The position numbers and the translations under genes were made by a program. A DNA stretch of 64,000 nucleotides from positions 1 to 64,000 of the forward strand of contig JBBSNY010000003.1 in assembly GCA_038260305.1 (NCBI GenBank), read 5' to 3'. Under the pieces are notes generated by a model. The model had not been told where the DNA came from. It saw only the letters and a program-made list of their open reading frames with translations, and searched no databases. The DNA is from CADCVQ01 sp038260305 (GTDB lineage: Bacteria > Actinomycetota > Thermoleophilia > Solirubrobacterales > Solirubrobacteraceae). Each line of letters starts with the position of its first letter. Position 1 is the stretch's first letter. This document shows, piece by piece, positions 16,274-25,852 of the stretch.

Positions 16274-16837
16274 ATGAAGACACCGATGAGCAGATTTCAG
16301 ATCCATGACGACCTGACCGCCCCGGAGGGGTCGGTTCCGGTTCTGCGCGGCGCCCTCGCGACCGGCGGTCAGCTGCCGAACTTCCTCGGTGCCCTCGCTG
16401 GGTCGCCGGCGGCTCTGCGCGGCTACGCGCGCTTTCGCTCCGAGCTGCGCCGGGGGGCGCTCGACGTCGCCACGCTCGAGCGGATCTCGCTCGCGATCGC
16501 CGAGCACCACGGCTCACGCCCGGGCGTCGCGATGCACAACCGCACCGCGCGCCAGGCCGGTGTCCCGCTCGACGAGGTCGCGGCCGCGCGCAAGTTCAAC
16601 TCCGGTGACGTCAAGCAGGCCGCGCTGCTGCGCTACCTCAAGGCCGTCGTCGAGAATCCCGGAGCACCGCCGATGCACCTCCACGAGGAGGCCCGCGAGG
16701 CGGGCTGGTCCGACGAGCAGATCCTCGAGGCGATCGCCTACGTCGCACTCGAGCGCTTCACCGCGATGGTGAACGTGGCAGGAGACGTCCCGGTCGACGG
16801 GTCGGTCGAGGACACGCGGACGCTCCGCGCGGCATAG
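16274..16837 (+). CDS. AhpD-fold protein lacking the redox cysteines
   Basis: A 187-residue all-helical protein of the carboxymuconolactone decarboxylase/AhpD family. The core IAEHHGSRPGVAMH lines up with the usual E-x-x-x-C-x-x-C-x-x-x-H segment and keeps the Glu and His, but both cysteines are replaced (Ser and Gly). It is therefore unlikely to be a thiol peroxidase; gamma-carboxymuconolactone decarboxylase-like or other chemistry is possible. AGAAGG precedes the ATG. It is followed eight bases later by an HxlR regulator. Confidence 0.82.
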   Translation: MKTPMSRFQIHDDLTAPEGSVPVLRGALATGGQLPNFLGALAGSPAALRGYARFRSELRRGALDVATLERISLAIAEHHGSRPGVAMHNRTARQAGVPLDEVAAARKFNSGDVKQAALLRYLKAVVENPGAPPMHLHEEAREAGWSDEQILEAIAYVALERFTAMVNVAGDVPVDGSVEDTRTLRAA

Positions 16838-16845
16838 CACCCGCC

Positions 16846-17247
16846 ATGGGCGCCGCCCAGGACGGTCGACGGGCGCCGGCCGCGCAGTGCGGGCCGGCGT
16901 CGCAGGCCGATGCCGGCCCCGCGAGGTCAGGGCACCCGCCGTGCTGCCCGCTGTATCACGAGGCGATCGAGCTCATCGGCCGCCGCTGGACCGGGGCGAT
17001 CGTGAGCGTGCTCATCCACCGCACGACGCTGCGCTTCGGCGAGATCGCCGACTCGGTGCCCGAGCTCTCCGACCGCCTGCTGTCCGAGCGCATGAAGGAG
17101 CTCGAGGCGCGAGGCGTCGTCATCCGCACGGTGCACCAGGGTCGCCCCGTCCGCGTCGAGTACGAGCTCACGGAGATGGGGCGTGAGCTTGCGCCGGCCG
17201 TGCGCGAGCTCGAGGCGTGGGCGCGCCGCTGGCTCGCCCAGCACTGA
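16846..17247 (+). CDS. HxlR-family transcriptional regulator
   Basis: A 133-residue winged-helix regulator. The signature CCPLYHEAIELIGRRWTG (about residues 33-50) leads into the HTH with LSDRLLSERMKELEARGVV. The two adjacent cysteines before the domain resemble the redox-sensing Cys of YodB/HypR-type members. The N-terminal 30 residues are low-complexity. It is cotranscribed with the AhpD-fold gene and probably controls it through the dyad at 16191-16212. Confidence 0.88.
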   Translation: MGAAQDGRRAPAAQCGPASQADAGPARSGHPPCCPLYHEAIELIGRRWTGAIVSVLIHRTTLRFGEIADSVPELSDRLLSERMKELEARGVVIRTVHQGRPVRVEYELTEMGRELAPAVRELEAWARRWLAQH

Positions 17248-17295
17248 ACCGCGCCCCGCGCGCGAACGCGAAAAGCTGCCGAAACCTGGGACCAA

Positions 17296-17301
17296 TAGGC
17301 T
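17296..17301 (+). promoter_or_regulatory. -10 element of glnA (leaderless)
   Basis: TAGGCT lies six bases before the glnA ATG and no ribosome-binding site is seen between them. Transcription would start at or next to the start codon. Confidence 0.6.
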
Positions 17302-17307
17302 CCCGTC

Positions 17308-18651
17308 ATGTCCGCCGATCGCCCCCAAACGCCCGATGACGTCAAGGCCATCGTCGCCGAGCGCGACATCCGCTTCATCCGGCTGTGGTTCACCGACATC
17401 CTCGGTCAGCTGAAGTCCTTCTCGATCAACCGCACCGAACTCGACGCCGCCTTCACGGACGGCATGGGCTTCGACGGATCGTCGATCACGGGCTTCAACG
17501 CGATCGAGGAGTCCGACATGATCGCGATGCCGGACGCATCGACGTTCGCGATCCTGCCGTGGCGCCCCGAGGAGCAGGGGGTCGCGCGCCTGTTCTGCGA
17601 CGTCCTGACGCCTGAGCGCACGCCCTACGAGGGCGATCCGCGTCACGTCCTGCGGCGAGCGCTCAAGCGCGCGGAGCGGATGGGCTTCGACACGTTCAAC
17701 GTCGGCCCCGAGCTCGAGTACTTCCTCTTCCGCGACTCCAACAGCCCGCCGCAGACCCTCGACAACGGCGGCTACTTCGACCTCACGACGCTTGACGCCG
17801 GCTCCGACGTGCGCCGCGAGACGGTGCTGGCGCTCGAGCAGCTCGGGATCCACGTCGAGTACACCCATCACGAGGTCGGGCCCAGCCAGCACGAGATCGA
17901 CATGCGCTACGCCGACGCCATGAAGATGGCCGACGACTGCATGACATACCGCATCACCGTCAAGGAATACGCGATGAAGTACGGCTGGCACGCGACGTTC
18001 ATGCCCAAGCCGCTGTTCGGCGAGAACGGCTCCGGCATGCACACGCACATGAGTCTCTTCCAGGATGGCCGCAACGCCTTCTTCGACGAGAACGACCCGT
18101 ACTTCCTGTCGGACGTCGGCAAGGCCTTCATCGCCGGCCAGCTCAAGCACGCCCGTGAGCTGTCGTCGATCTTCGCGCAGTGGGTGAACTCCTACAAGCG
18201 CCTCGTGCCGGGCTTCGAAGCGCCGGTCTACGTCGCGTGGAGCCGGCGCAATCGCTCCGCGCTCGTGCGCGTGCCGCTCTATCACCCCGGCAAGGAGAAG
18301 GCGACGCGGATGGAGCTGCGCTGCCCCGATCCGGCGTGCAACCCTTATCTCACCTTCGCCGCGCTCCTCCAGGCTGGCCTCGAGGGCATCGAGAAGGGCT
18401 ACGAGCTGCCCGAGCCGATGGAGAAGAACCTCTACCACCTGTCGCCCGACGACCGCCGGCGCCTCGGCATCGAGCAGCTTCCGGAGACGCTCGGCGAGGC
18501 GATCGAGCTGACCGCGGAGTCCGAGCTCGTCCTGCGCACGCTCGGCGAGCACATGTTCAACCGCTACGTGGAGATCAAGCGCCGCGAGTGGGAGGACTAC
18601 CGCGTCCAGGTCTCGCAGTGGGAGCTCGACCGCTACCTGCCCGTCCTGTGA
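17308..18651 (+). CDS. glnA: Type I glutamine synthetase
   Basis: A 447-residue GS-I that makes glutamine from glutamate, ammonia and ATP. The beta-grasp N-domain carries DGSSITGF, the metal/glutamate-binding segments include GPELEYFLF and HEVGPSQHEID, and the ATP region has KPLFGENGSGMHTHMS. At 447 residues it has the short GS-I-alpha length. The usual adenylylation-loop tyrosine region reads NLYHLSPDDRR, so adenylylation is doubtful. The stop overlaps the next start as GTGA. Glutamate dehydrogenase is also encoded in this window. Confidence 0.97.
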   Translation: MSADRPQTPDDVKAIVAERDIRFIRLWFTDILGQLKSFSINRTELDAAFTDGMGFDGSSITGFNAIEESDMIAMPDASTFAILPWRPEEQGVARLFCDVLTPERTPYEGDPRHVLRRALKRAERMGFDTFNVGPELEYFLFRDSNSPPQTLDNGGYFDLTTLDAGSDVRRETVLALEQLGIHVEYTHHEVGPSQHEIDMRYADAMKMADDCMTYRITVKEYAMKYGWHATFMPKPLFGENGSGMHTHMSLFQDGRNAFFDENDPYFLSDVGKAFIAGQLKHARELSSIFAQWVNSYKRLVPGFEAPVYVAWSRRNRSALVRVPLYHPGKEKATRMELRCPDPACNPYLTFAALLQAGLEGIEKGYELPEPMEKNLYHLSPDDRRRLGIEQLPETLGEAIELTAESELVLRTLGEHMFNRYVEIKRREWEDYRVQVSQWELDRYLPVL

Positions 18652-18902
18652 GCGGGGAGGAGAGCGCGCCGCCGCCCAGCGGCGTCACGATCACTGTGCG
18701 CGCCGGCGCCTACAAGGTCAGCGGCGGCGTGATCCTGATCGACGGCCTCACCGGGGAGACGATCGCGGGCGCCGACGGCGAGGACGTCTTCCTGTGCCGC
18801 TGCGGGGGATCCTCGCGCAAGCCGTTCTGCGACGGCACGCACAAGAAGATCGGCTTCGACGGCACGCTCACCCCGCCGCCGCCGGCCGAGACGGCGCCAT
18901 GA
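18648..18902 (+). CDS. CDGSH iron-sulfur domain protein
   Basis: An 84-residue protein with one CDGSH-type [2Fe-2S] site, CRCGGSSRKPFCDGTH, giving the usual three Cys and one His. The GTG start overlaps the glnA stop by four bases. Bacterial members are small soluble electron-transfer or sensor proteins. Its coupling to glnA and an aldo/keto reductase is unusual and may indicate a redox role near nitrogen metabolism. Confidence 0.9.
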   Translation: MSGEESAPPPSGVTITVRAGAYKVSGGVILIDGLTGETIAGADGEDVFLCRCGGSSRKPFCDGTHKKIGFDGTLTPPPPAETAP

Positions 18903-19750
18903 GCGCAGGGCCCGCCACGCTGACGATCGGCGGCGACATCACCGTCAACCGCCTCGGCTTCGGCGCGATGCGGATCACCGGCCAGGGCGTCTGGGGTGAG
19001 CCCGCCGACCACGATGGCGCGCTCGCCGTCCTGCTGCGCGCCGTCGAGCTCGGCGTCAACCTCATCGACACGGCCGACAGCTACGGCCCACACGTCAGCG
19101 AGCGGCTCATCGCCGAGGCGCTGTACCCGTACCCGGATGGCCTGCTGATCGCGACGAAGGGTGGGCTCGAGCGCACCGGCCCGGGCCAGTGGCCGCGCAA
19201 CGGCCGCCCCGAGCATCTCAAGGCCGCCTGCGAGGGCTCGCTGCGCGACCTGCGCGTCGATCGCATCGACCTCTACCAGCTGCACGCGCCCGACGAGAAC
19301 GTCCCCTACGCGGAGTCCGTCGGCGCGCTCAAGGAGCTTCAGGACGAGGGCAAGATCCGCCACATCGGCGTCTCGAACGTCAGCGTGGAGCAGCTTGCGC
19401 AGGCGCGCGCGCTCGTCGACGTCGTCACGGTGCAGAACCGCTTCAACCTCACCGACCGCACCGACCAGGACGTGCTCGACGTGTGCGAGCGCGACGGCCT
19501 CGGCTTCTTCCCGTGGTTCCCGCTCGAGGCGGGCAAGCTCGCCGAGCCCGGCGGCATCGTCGACGGGGTCGCCGAGCGCCATGGCGCTACCACCGCTCAG
19601 GTCGCGCTCGCCTGGCTGCTGGCGCACTCGCCGGTGATGCTGCCGATCCCCGGCACGGGATCGGTCGAGCACCTCGAGGAGAACCTCGCCGCCGCGCTGC
19701 TGCAGCTCTCAGACCAGGCCGTGGCCGAGCTCAACTACGCGGCGGGCTGA
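18899..19750 (+). CDS. Aldo/keto reductase
   Basis: A 283-residue NADPH-dependent oxidoreductase with the TIM-barrel AKR motifs: GFGAMRITG at the start, the catalytic Asp/Tyr in DTADSYG, Lys in ATKGG and His in LYQLHAPD, then GVSNVS. The C-terminal IPGTGSVEHLEEN binds the cofactor phosphate. It overlaps the CDGSH gene as ATGA and is the last gene of the glnA operon. The substrate is unknown. Confidence 0.93.
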   Translation: MSAGPATLTIGGDITVNRLGFGAMRITGQGVWGEPADHDGALAVLLRAVELGVNLIDTADSYGPHVSERLIAEALYPYPDGLLIATKGGLERTGPGQWPRNGRPEHLKAACEGSLRDLRVDRIDLYQLHAPDENVPYAESVGALKELQDEGKIRHIGVSNVSVEQLAQARALVDVVTVQNRFNLTDRTDQDVLDVCERDGLGFFPWFPLEAGKLAEPGGIVDGVAERHGATTAQVALAWLLAHSPVMLPIPGTGSVEHLEENLAAALLQLSDQAVAELNYAAG

Positions 19751-19816
19751 GCCACCGGCGCCCCCAAGCGGCGCGCGCCGCGTGGGGCGCGTCGCACGGG
19801 GCGCCGCCGTCCGCCG

Positions 19817-21910
19817 TCAGCCTGGGTCCGGCACCTTCGCCAGGCTCGACGGCAGCCACACCTTCGGGCCGACGTCGAGCACGAGCGCCGGCACGAGGAT
19901 CGAGCGCACGATGAACGTGTCGAGCAGGACGCCGAATGAGACGACGAAGCCGATCTCCGTCAGGAAGACGAGCGGCAGCACCCCGAGTACGGCGAACGTG
20001 CCGGCGAGCACGATCCCCGCGGACGTGATGACGCCGCCGGTGACCGCGAGGCCGCGGATCATGCCGGCGCGCGTGCCGTGCACGCGCGTCTCCTCGCGCA
20101 CGCGGGCCATGAGGAAGATGTTGTAGTCGATCCCGAGCGCCACGAGGAAGACGAAGGCGAACAGCGGCAACGACGGGTCCGAGCCCGGGAACCCGAAGAT
20201 GACGTCGAAGACGACCACGCCGACGCCGAGCGAGGCCAGGAACGACAGGATCACCGTGCCGATCAGCAGCAGCGGCGCGACGACGGCGCGCAGCAGCACC
20301 ACGAGGATGAGGAACACGACGAGCAGCGCGATCGGGATGATGAGCTTCGTGTCGCGCGCCGCCGCCGTGCGCAGGTCTGCCTCGACCGCTGTCGCGCCGC
20401 CGACGAGCGTCCCCGGTCCGCCGGCCGCCCGAGCGGCCGTGCGGATGTGCGGGATCAGCGCGAACGCCTCGGTCGAGAACGGCTCGGGCTTGAGGATCGC
20501 CTTCAGCAGGACGGTGTTCGAGATCGCGTTGCCCTGCTTGCCGACCTCGGACTCGACGGACACGACGCCCGGCACGCGGCCGACCGCGCTGCGCACGGCG
20601 TCGACGCGCAGCAGGTCGTCGATGACGATGTCGGTCGGCGCATTGGCGCCGCTCGGGAACGACTCGCTGAGCAGCTTCTGGCCCTGCACCGCCTCGACGT
20701 CGCCGCGGAACGAGTTGCCCTGCGTCAGGCCGTCATCGAACTTCAGCACGCCGAGCGACAGCACGAGCAGCAGCGCCACGACGCCGACCCATACCTTCCG
20801 CGGGCGCTTCGCGATGCCCTCGCCGAGCCGGCGCCAGAACCCCGTCGGCTCCGTCAGCGCGTTCGGGTCATAGCGCGGGACGAACGGGAAGAACAAGAAG
20901 CGACCGAAGATCAGCAGCAGCGCGGGCAGCAGGGTCAGCATCGCGATCATTGCCACGGCGATGCCGAGCGCGCCGATCGGACCGAGCCCGGCGGTGCCGT
21001 TGACCTTCGCCAGCGCCAGGCACAGCAGCGCGGCGATGACCGTCAGCCCGGACGCGAAGATCGCCGGCCCCGCCGTGCGCAGGGCGAGCGCCATCGCCTC
21101 GTGACGGTCTGCGTGGCGGCGCAGCTCCTCTCGGTAGCGCGCGACGAGCAGCAACGCGTAGTCGGTCCCCGCGCCGAGCACGAGGATCGACAGGATCGAG
21201 GACGACTGCCCGTTAACGGTCACGCCGAGCGTCGTCAGCTCGTAGCCGATCGCCCGCGTCGCGACCTCCGCGAAAGCGACCGACAGGATCGGCACGACCC
21301 AGAAGAACGGGCTGCGATAGATGACGATCAGCAGCAGCAGGACGAGCAGGAACGCGGCGCCCACGAGCGTGCCGTTGATGCCCTCGAAGACCTTGATCGC
21401 GTCCGCGGAGTAGCCGGCGCCGCCGGTGACCTTCGCGACAAGCCCGTGACCATGGATCGCCAGGCGATCGCGGACGGCCTGTACCGGGTCGATGATCGTG
21501 TCCGACTTGCCGTCGCTCTTGAGCTGCGAGACGACGAGCGCGGCATCGCGGGAGCGCGAGAACTGTGGCCTGCCGAGCGGGGTCGCGCTGAAGTGCTCGC
21601 GCTCGAACTTGCGGTTGAGGATCGTGCGGTCGCGCGCGATCGTCTTCTCGTCGGCGGCCGTCAGCCCGCCGTCGCGGTGATAGACGACGACGAGCGGCGC
21701 GAGCTCGCCGCCCTCGAGCTTCTTCGTGACCGCGAGCGCCTTCGTCGACTCCGCGTCGCCGGGTAGAAACGAGGTCGACTCGTTCTTCTCGGCGTCGGAG
21801 AACTTGCCGACGAGGTTCGTGCCGATCGCCCCGCCGACGATCGCAAGCCAGACGAGTGCGACGATCCACTTGGCGCCGCGACCGGCGACGACTGCAAAGA
21901 CAGAGCCCAT
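19817..21910 (-). CDS. MMPL-family (RND) transporter
   Basis: A 697-residue membrane protein with two repeats, each having a large extracytoplasmic loop followed by a block of five to six helices. The first block carries GAGTDYALLLVARYREE and the second ALGIDYNIFLMARVREE, the family's proton-relay-bearing segments. MMPL proteins export lipids or hydrophobic compounds. It is the third gene of an operon with an alpha/beta hydrolase and a YyaL-type protein, 19 bases after the latter. Confidence 0.93.
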   Translation of the reverse strand: MGSVFAVVAGRGAKWIVALVWLAIVGGAIGTNLVGKFSDAEKNESTSFLPGDAESTKALAVTKKLEGGELAPLVVVYHRDGGLTAADEKTIARDRTILNRKFEREHFSATPLGRPQFSRSRDAALVVSQLKSDGKSDTIIDPVQAVRDRLAIHGHGLVAKVTGGAGYSADAIKVFEGINGTLVGAAFLLVLLLLIVIYRSPFFWVVPILSVAFAEVATRAIGYELTTLGVTVNGQSSSILSILVLGAGTDYALLLVARYREELRRHADRHEAMALALRTAGPAIFASGLTVIAALLCLALAKVNGTAGLGPIGALGIAVAMIAMLTLLPALLLIFGRFLFFPFVPRYDPNALTEPTGFWRRLGEGIAKRPRKVWVGVVALLLVLSLGVLKFDDGLTQGNSFRGDVEAVQGQKLLSESFPSGANAPTDIVIDDLLRVDAVRSAVGRVPGVVSVESEVGKQGNAISNTVLLKAILKPEPFSTEAFALIPHIRTAARAAGGPGTLVGGATAVEADLRTAAARDTKLIIPIALLVVFLILVVLLRAVVAPLLLIGTVILSFLASLGVGVVVFDVIFGFPGSDPSLPLFAFVFLVALGIDYNIFLMARVREETRVHGTRAGMIRGLAVTGGVITSAGIVLAGTFAVLGVLPLVFLTEIGFVVSFGVLLDTFIVRSILVPALVLDVGPKVWLPSSLAKVPDPG

Positions 21911-21929
21911 GGCCGCGGGTTCTAGCGCA

Positions 21930-23906
21930 TTACGAGGACGCGACGAGCATCGCCTCGAGCTCGGCCGGCTCGGTCACCGGCGCCAGGCAGCTGAAACGCT
22001 CGCACACGTACGCCGCCGCGCGCCCGCCCACCGGCATTCGACCCTCAAGTAGAGCGATGTCGTGCGCGGCCGATCCGTCGCCGCCGGCGAGCACGACGTG
22101 CGGGCGGAACTCGCCGCGCACGACGCGCGCCAGCGCGCGCGTGTCGGCGCCGACGAGCGCGACCTCGCGCACGTCGGCGAGGTGGAAGTCCAGCGCCTGC
22201 AGCAGGTGTCCGAAGCCCTGCGGGTGGCGCGGGGCGAGGCTCGCGGCGAGCAGCAGCACCTCGACGGCGTGGCGCTCGTAGTCGGCGTCGCCGGTCAGCG
22301 CGGCGAGCCGCAGCAGCCCGTAGGCCGCGCTCGACGAGCCGGACGGGATCGGGTTGTCGTCGAGGTCCTTGCGGCGGGCGACGAGCCGCTCGTGGTCGTC
22401 GGAGGTCTGAAAGAAGCCGCCGCTCTCGCGGTCGGCGAAGCGTTCGATCATCGTGTCGGCGGTCGCGCGCGCGGCCGCAAACCAGCACGGCTCGAATGTC
22501 GCCTCGTAGAGCGTCAGCAGCGCCTCGAGCAGGAACGCGTGGTCCTCGAGGTAGGCGTTGAGCTTCGCCTGCCCGGCGTTGTACGTGCGCAGCAGGCGCC
22601 CGTCGCCGTCGCGCATCGTCTCGAGCAGGAAGTCCGCCGCACGCCGCGCCGCCTCGACGTAGTCGTCGCGCTCTAGCACGGCGCCGGCCTCCGCGAGCGC
22701 GCTGATCGTCAGCGCGTTCCAGGCGGTCAGGCGCTTGTCGTCGAGACCGGGCCGCACGCGCGCGGCGCGCGCGGCCAGCAGCGTGGCCCGGATCCGCGCG
22801 CGCACCTCCGGCTCGGGCTCCGCGCCGCGCGACTCGAGGATGTTCGAGCCCTCGAAGTTGCCCTCGTCGCTGCAACCGAGCCAGCGCACGGCGACGTCGT
22901 GGTCCTCGCCGAGCACGTCGCGCAGCTCGTCCATGCCCCAGACGTAGAAGCGGCCCTCGACGCCCTCGGAGTCCGCATCCAGCGCCGAGTAGAAGCCACC
23001 CTCAGGTCCGGTCATCTCGCGCAGGACCCAGTCGAGCGTCTCCTCGGCCGTGCGCCGCAGCACGGCGTCGCCGGAGACCTGGAAGGCGTGCAGGTAGGCC
23101 CGAGCGAGCAGGGCGTTGTCGTAGAGCATCTTCTCGAAGTGCGGCACGGTCCACGTCTCGTCGGTGGAGTAGCGCGCGAAGCCGCCGCCGATCTGGTCGT
23201 TCATGCCGCCCGAGGCCATCGAGCGCAGCGACTGCAGCGCCATCTGCGGCTCGCCGTGGTGCAGCAGGAACTCGATCGCCGACGCCGCGGGGAACTTCGG
23301 CGCGCGACCCCAGCCGCCGTTGACCGAGTCGAACGTCGCGCGCAGGCTCGCGACCGCCTCGTCGAGTGCCTCGCGGCCGGGCAGCTCCGTCGCCGCCTGC
23401 AGCCGGGTCGCGCCGCCGAGCGCGGTGATCATCGCCGCGCTCTGCGCGCGGATCTCGTCGCGCTGGAGCTCCCATGCCTTCGCGACGCCGCCGAGCACCA
23501 TCGGCCAGCTCGGCATTCCCGGTCGAGGCTCGGGCGGGAAGTACGTGCCGGCGTAGAACGGCACCTGCTCGGGCGTGATGAAGACGTTCAGCGGCCAGCC
23601 GCCGTGACCGGTCATCGCCTGCACGGCCTCCATGTAGATCGCGTCGACGTCGGGGCGCTCCTCGCGGTCGACCTTGACGCAGACGAAATGCTCGTTCATC
23701 AGGGCCGCGATCTCCGCGTTCTCGAAGCACTCGCGCTCCATGACGTGACACCAGTGACACGCCGAGTAGCCGATCGAGACGAGCAGCGGCCGGTCGAGAT
23801 CGCGCGCGCGCGCCAGCGCCGGTTCACCCCACGCCATCCAGTCGACGGGGTTGTCGCGATGCTGCAGGAGGTACGGCGACGTCTCGTCTGCGAGGGCGTT
23901 GGCCAC
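21930..23906 (-). CDS. YyaL/DUF255 thioredoxin-domain protein
   Basis: A 658-residue protein of the YyaL/spermatogenesis-associated protein 20 family. The N-terminal thioredoxin-like domain (about residues 1-170) starts TSPYLLQHRDNPVDW and has the CxxC motif in YSACHWCHVME; the remainder is an (alpha/alpha)6 barrel like N-acylglucosamine epimerases. Length is normal. No reaction is established for the family. It starts five bases after the alpha/beta hydrolase stop. Confidence 0.95.
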   Translation of the reverse strand: MANALADETSPYLLQHRDNPVDWMAWGEPALARARDLDRPLLVSIGYSACHWCHVMERECFENAEIAALMNEHFVCVKVDREERPDVDAIYMEAVQAMTGHGGWPLNVFITPEQVPFYAGTYFPPEPRPGMPSWPMVLGGVAKAWELQRDEIRAQSAAMITALGGATRLQAATELPGREALDEAVASLRATFDSVNGGWGRAPKFPAASAIEFLLHHGEPQMALQSLRSMASGGMNDQIGGGFARYSTDETWTVPHFEKMLYDNALLARAYLHAFQVSGDAVLRRTAEETLDWVLREMTGPEGGFYSALDADSEGVEGRFYVWGMDELRDVLGEDHDVAVRWLGCSDEGNFEGSNILESRGAEPEPEVRARIRATLLAARAARVRPGLDDKRLTAWNALTISALAEAGAVLERDDYVEAARRAADFLLETMRDGDGRLLRTYNAGQAKLNAYLEDHAFLLEALLTLYEATFEPCWFAAARATADTMIERFADRESGGFFQTSDDHERLVARRKDLDDNPIPSGSSSAAYGLLRLAALTGDADYERHAVEVLLLAASLAPRHPQGFGHLLQALDFHLADVREVALVGADTRALARVVRGEFRPHVVLAGGDGSAAHDIALLEGRMPVGGRAAAYVCERFSCLAPVTEPAELEAMLVASS

Positions 23907-23911
23907 TCGGG

Positions 23912-25852
23912 CTAGCCGCCGGTGCGCACGTGCAAGCGGCGCAGGAGCGCCGCGTCACGAGCCCCGTCGTCGTCGGTTGCAGTCGACGCGGCGCGCGCCC
24001 GGATGCTGATCTTGCGATGGTCCAGGACGCCGGTGATCGCCGTCGCCGTGATCCGCAGCGTCCCGTGGGCGGCCTTGCGCCCGCGCAGGCGTAGGGACCT
24101 CGTGCCGGTGCCGTCGACCCGCAGGCTGCCGGAGACCTGGACGCCCGGGACGTAGACGGCGTCGAACAGCGTCATGCGGCCGTTCGCCACGACGGCGCGG
24201 CCGCCGCGTAGCCCGCCGAGGCGCTTGGGAAGCCGGCCGGCAGCGAGCGCATCGCCGATCGCCTGGCGGCGCATATCGAGCGCGGTCTTGATCGCCGCGG
24301 TGATCGTGCGCCCGATCTTCCCGCTGCGACCCGTCGGGCTCAGCCGGTCGAAGTGCGTGGGCGCGACGGCGGTCGGCGAGAACGGATTGTCGCCGCCCGC
24401 CGCGCATGGCGCCACCGCCTGGCCGGCGAAGAACTGGGCCACGGCCCGAGTCGTGCACGCCTCGTCGGTGAGGTCGCCGGCGAGCGCGGAGTGCCCGGTG
24501 AACGGGACCGCGAGCAGCTGTGCACCCGGGATAAGCGCCTTCACCTTGGCCGCGTCCTCGAGCGGCGTGCGGATGTCGGCGGCGCCGTCGATGACGAGCG
24601 TCGGCACGTTGGGTAGCGGACCGGCGAACTGAAAGCCAGCGGATGCCGCGGGCCAACCGACGCACAGCTCCATGATCTGCGTCGTCAGCGCGGTTGTGAG
24701 GTCGAACGGGCTGAACGTACCCGCCGGCAGCGAGCGCGCGAAGGCGTTGGCCTGCTGGGAGCGGGCGGCCAGGCCCGCGCGGCGATCCCACGGAAACAGC
24801 GCCTCCTCGCAGATCGTCGCGGCGAAGACCGCGTCGTTGACGTCGCTGCCGACGGCCTGGCGCGCGAGGCCGGCGCGCCGGGCGTTGGCGCGCGCGAGGC
24901 TGATGATGCCCCGCGAGCGTGCCGCCAGCCGGATCAGTGGAGCGGGGTCGCCGCGACGCGCGGACGTGAGCGCCCCGGGCAGCTCGGCGCGCAGCGTCGG
25001 GTTCTGATCGCCGGAGAAGAGGACGTCGAAGAGGTCGTCGCGGTCGATCGACACGCGCTGACGCGCGCCGCGGGCGCTCGTCAGCGGGCCGAGCAGCGGC
25101 TTGCGGGCGAGGCTGCGCACGCGGTTGGCGAGGTCGCGAGCGGGGTTGGAGGAGATGCCGCGGCACTCGCTGCCGGCGCACAGATCGGCCAGGACGCGCT
25201 TCATCGCGGCGAACGTCGAACGCTGCAGCGGATCGACGCCGAGCGGCAGGACGACCGAGTCGAGCACGAGCGCCTCGACGTGATCGGGATGACGCGCGGC
25301 GTAGTCGAGGGCGACCTTCGTGCCGTAGGAGACGCCGTAGATGACGAGCTTGTCGTAGCCGCTGGCGGCGCGCACCGCGTCGATGTCCTCGACGCTCGCG
25401 GCTGTGGTGTAGAACCCGCGACGTGCACCGAGCTGGGTCGCGCAGCGCGTACCGCCCTGCGTCACGGTCCCGATGCCGAACGAGCAGCCGAGCGCGCCGG
25501 AGTTGCCCGTGCCGCGCTCGTCGAAGACGAGCAGGTCGCGGTTTGCGAACGCCGGCGCCAGCAGCTGGGCGACGTCGGCGACGAACGGGATCGCGGCCTG
25601 GCCCGGTCCGCCGGCGAGGCTGAGCACGGCCGTCCGCGTGGGGTTGGACGGCGCGACCCGGCGCACCGCCGAGAGCCGGACCGCGCCGGGCGTCGCGCCG
25701 CTTGCGTCGAGCGGGACGTCGAGCGTGCCGCATTGCAGCGCCGGCGCCTGCGGACACGGCGCGTAGGCGATCGCGGCGCCGGCCGAGGGCGCGGCGCCGA
25801 GGATCAGGCCTGCGGCAGTGAGCAGAGCTGCCAGCGGTGCCGGGAGGCGCAT
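23912..25852 (-). CDS. Exported alpha/beta hydrolase, TAP-like
   Basis: A 646-residue secreted hydrolase. A signal peptide ends near GAAPSAGA-AIAY. The hydrolase core has GGPGQ (oxyanion), FDERGTGNSG and the nucleophile elbow GVSYGT; the TAP-like C-terminal domain supplies the Asp/His region (DGAADIRTP, FTGHSALAGD). About 150 extra residues at the C-terminus have no recognised domain. Such enzymes are usually tripeptidyl aminopeptidase-like. The ATG at 25852 is preferred because TACGGT lies seven bases upstream on this strand; a GTG lies at 25861. Confidence 0.9.
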   Translation of the reverse strand: MRLPAPLAALLTAAGLILGAAPSAGAAIAYAPCPQAPALQCGTLDVPLDASGATPGAVRLSAVRRVAPSNPTRTAVLSLAGGPGQAAIPFVADVAQLLAPAFANRDLLVFDERGTGNSGALGCSFGIGTVTQGGTRCATQLGARRGFYTTAASVEDIDAVRAASGYDKLVIYGVSYGTKVALDYAARHPDHVEALVLDSVVLPLGVDPLQRSTFAAMKRVLADLCAGSECRGISSNPARDLANRVRSLARKPLLGPLTSARGARQRVSIDRDDLFDVLFSGDQNPTLRAELPGALTSARRGDPAPLIRLAARSRGIISLARANARRAGLARQAVGSDVNDAVFAATICEEALFPWDRRAGLAARSQQANAFARSLPAGTFSPFDLTTALTTQIMELCVGWPAASAGFQFAGPLPNVPTLVIDGAADIRTPLEDAAKVKALIPGAQLLAVPFTGHSALAGDLTDEACTTRAVAQFFAGQAVAPCAAGGDNPFSPTAVAPTHFDRLSPTGRSGKIGRTITAAIKTALDMRRQAIGDALAAGRLPKRLGGLRGGRAVVANGRMTLFDAVYVPGVQVSGSLRVDGTGTRSLRLRGRKAAHGTLRITATAITGVLDHRKISIRARAASTATDDDGARDAALLRRLHVRTGG

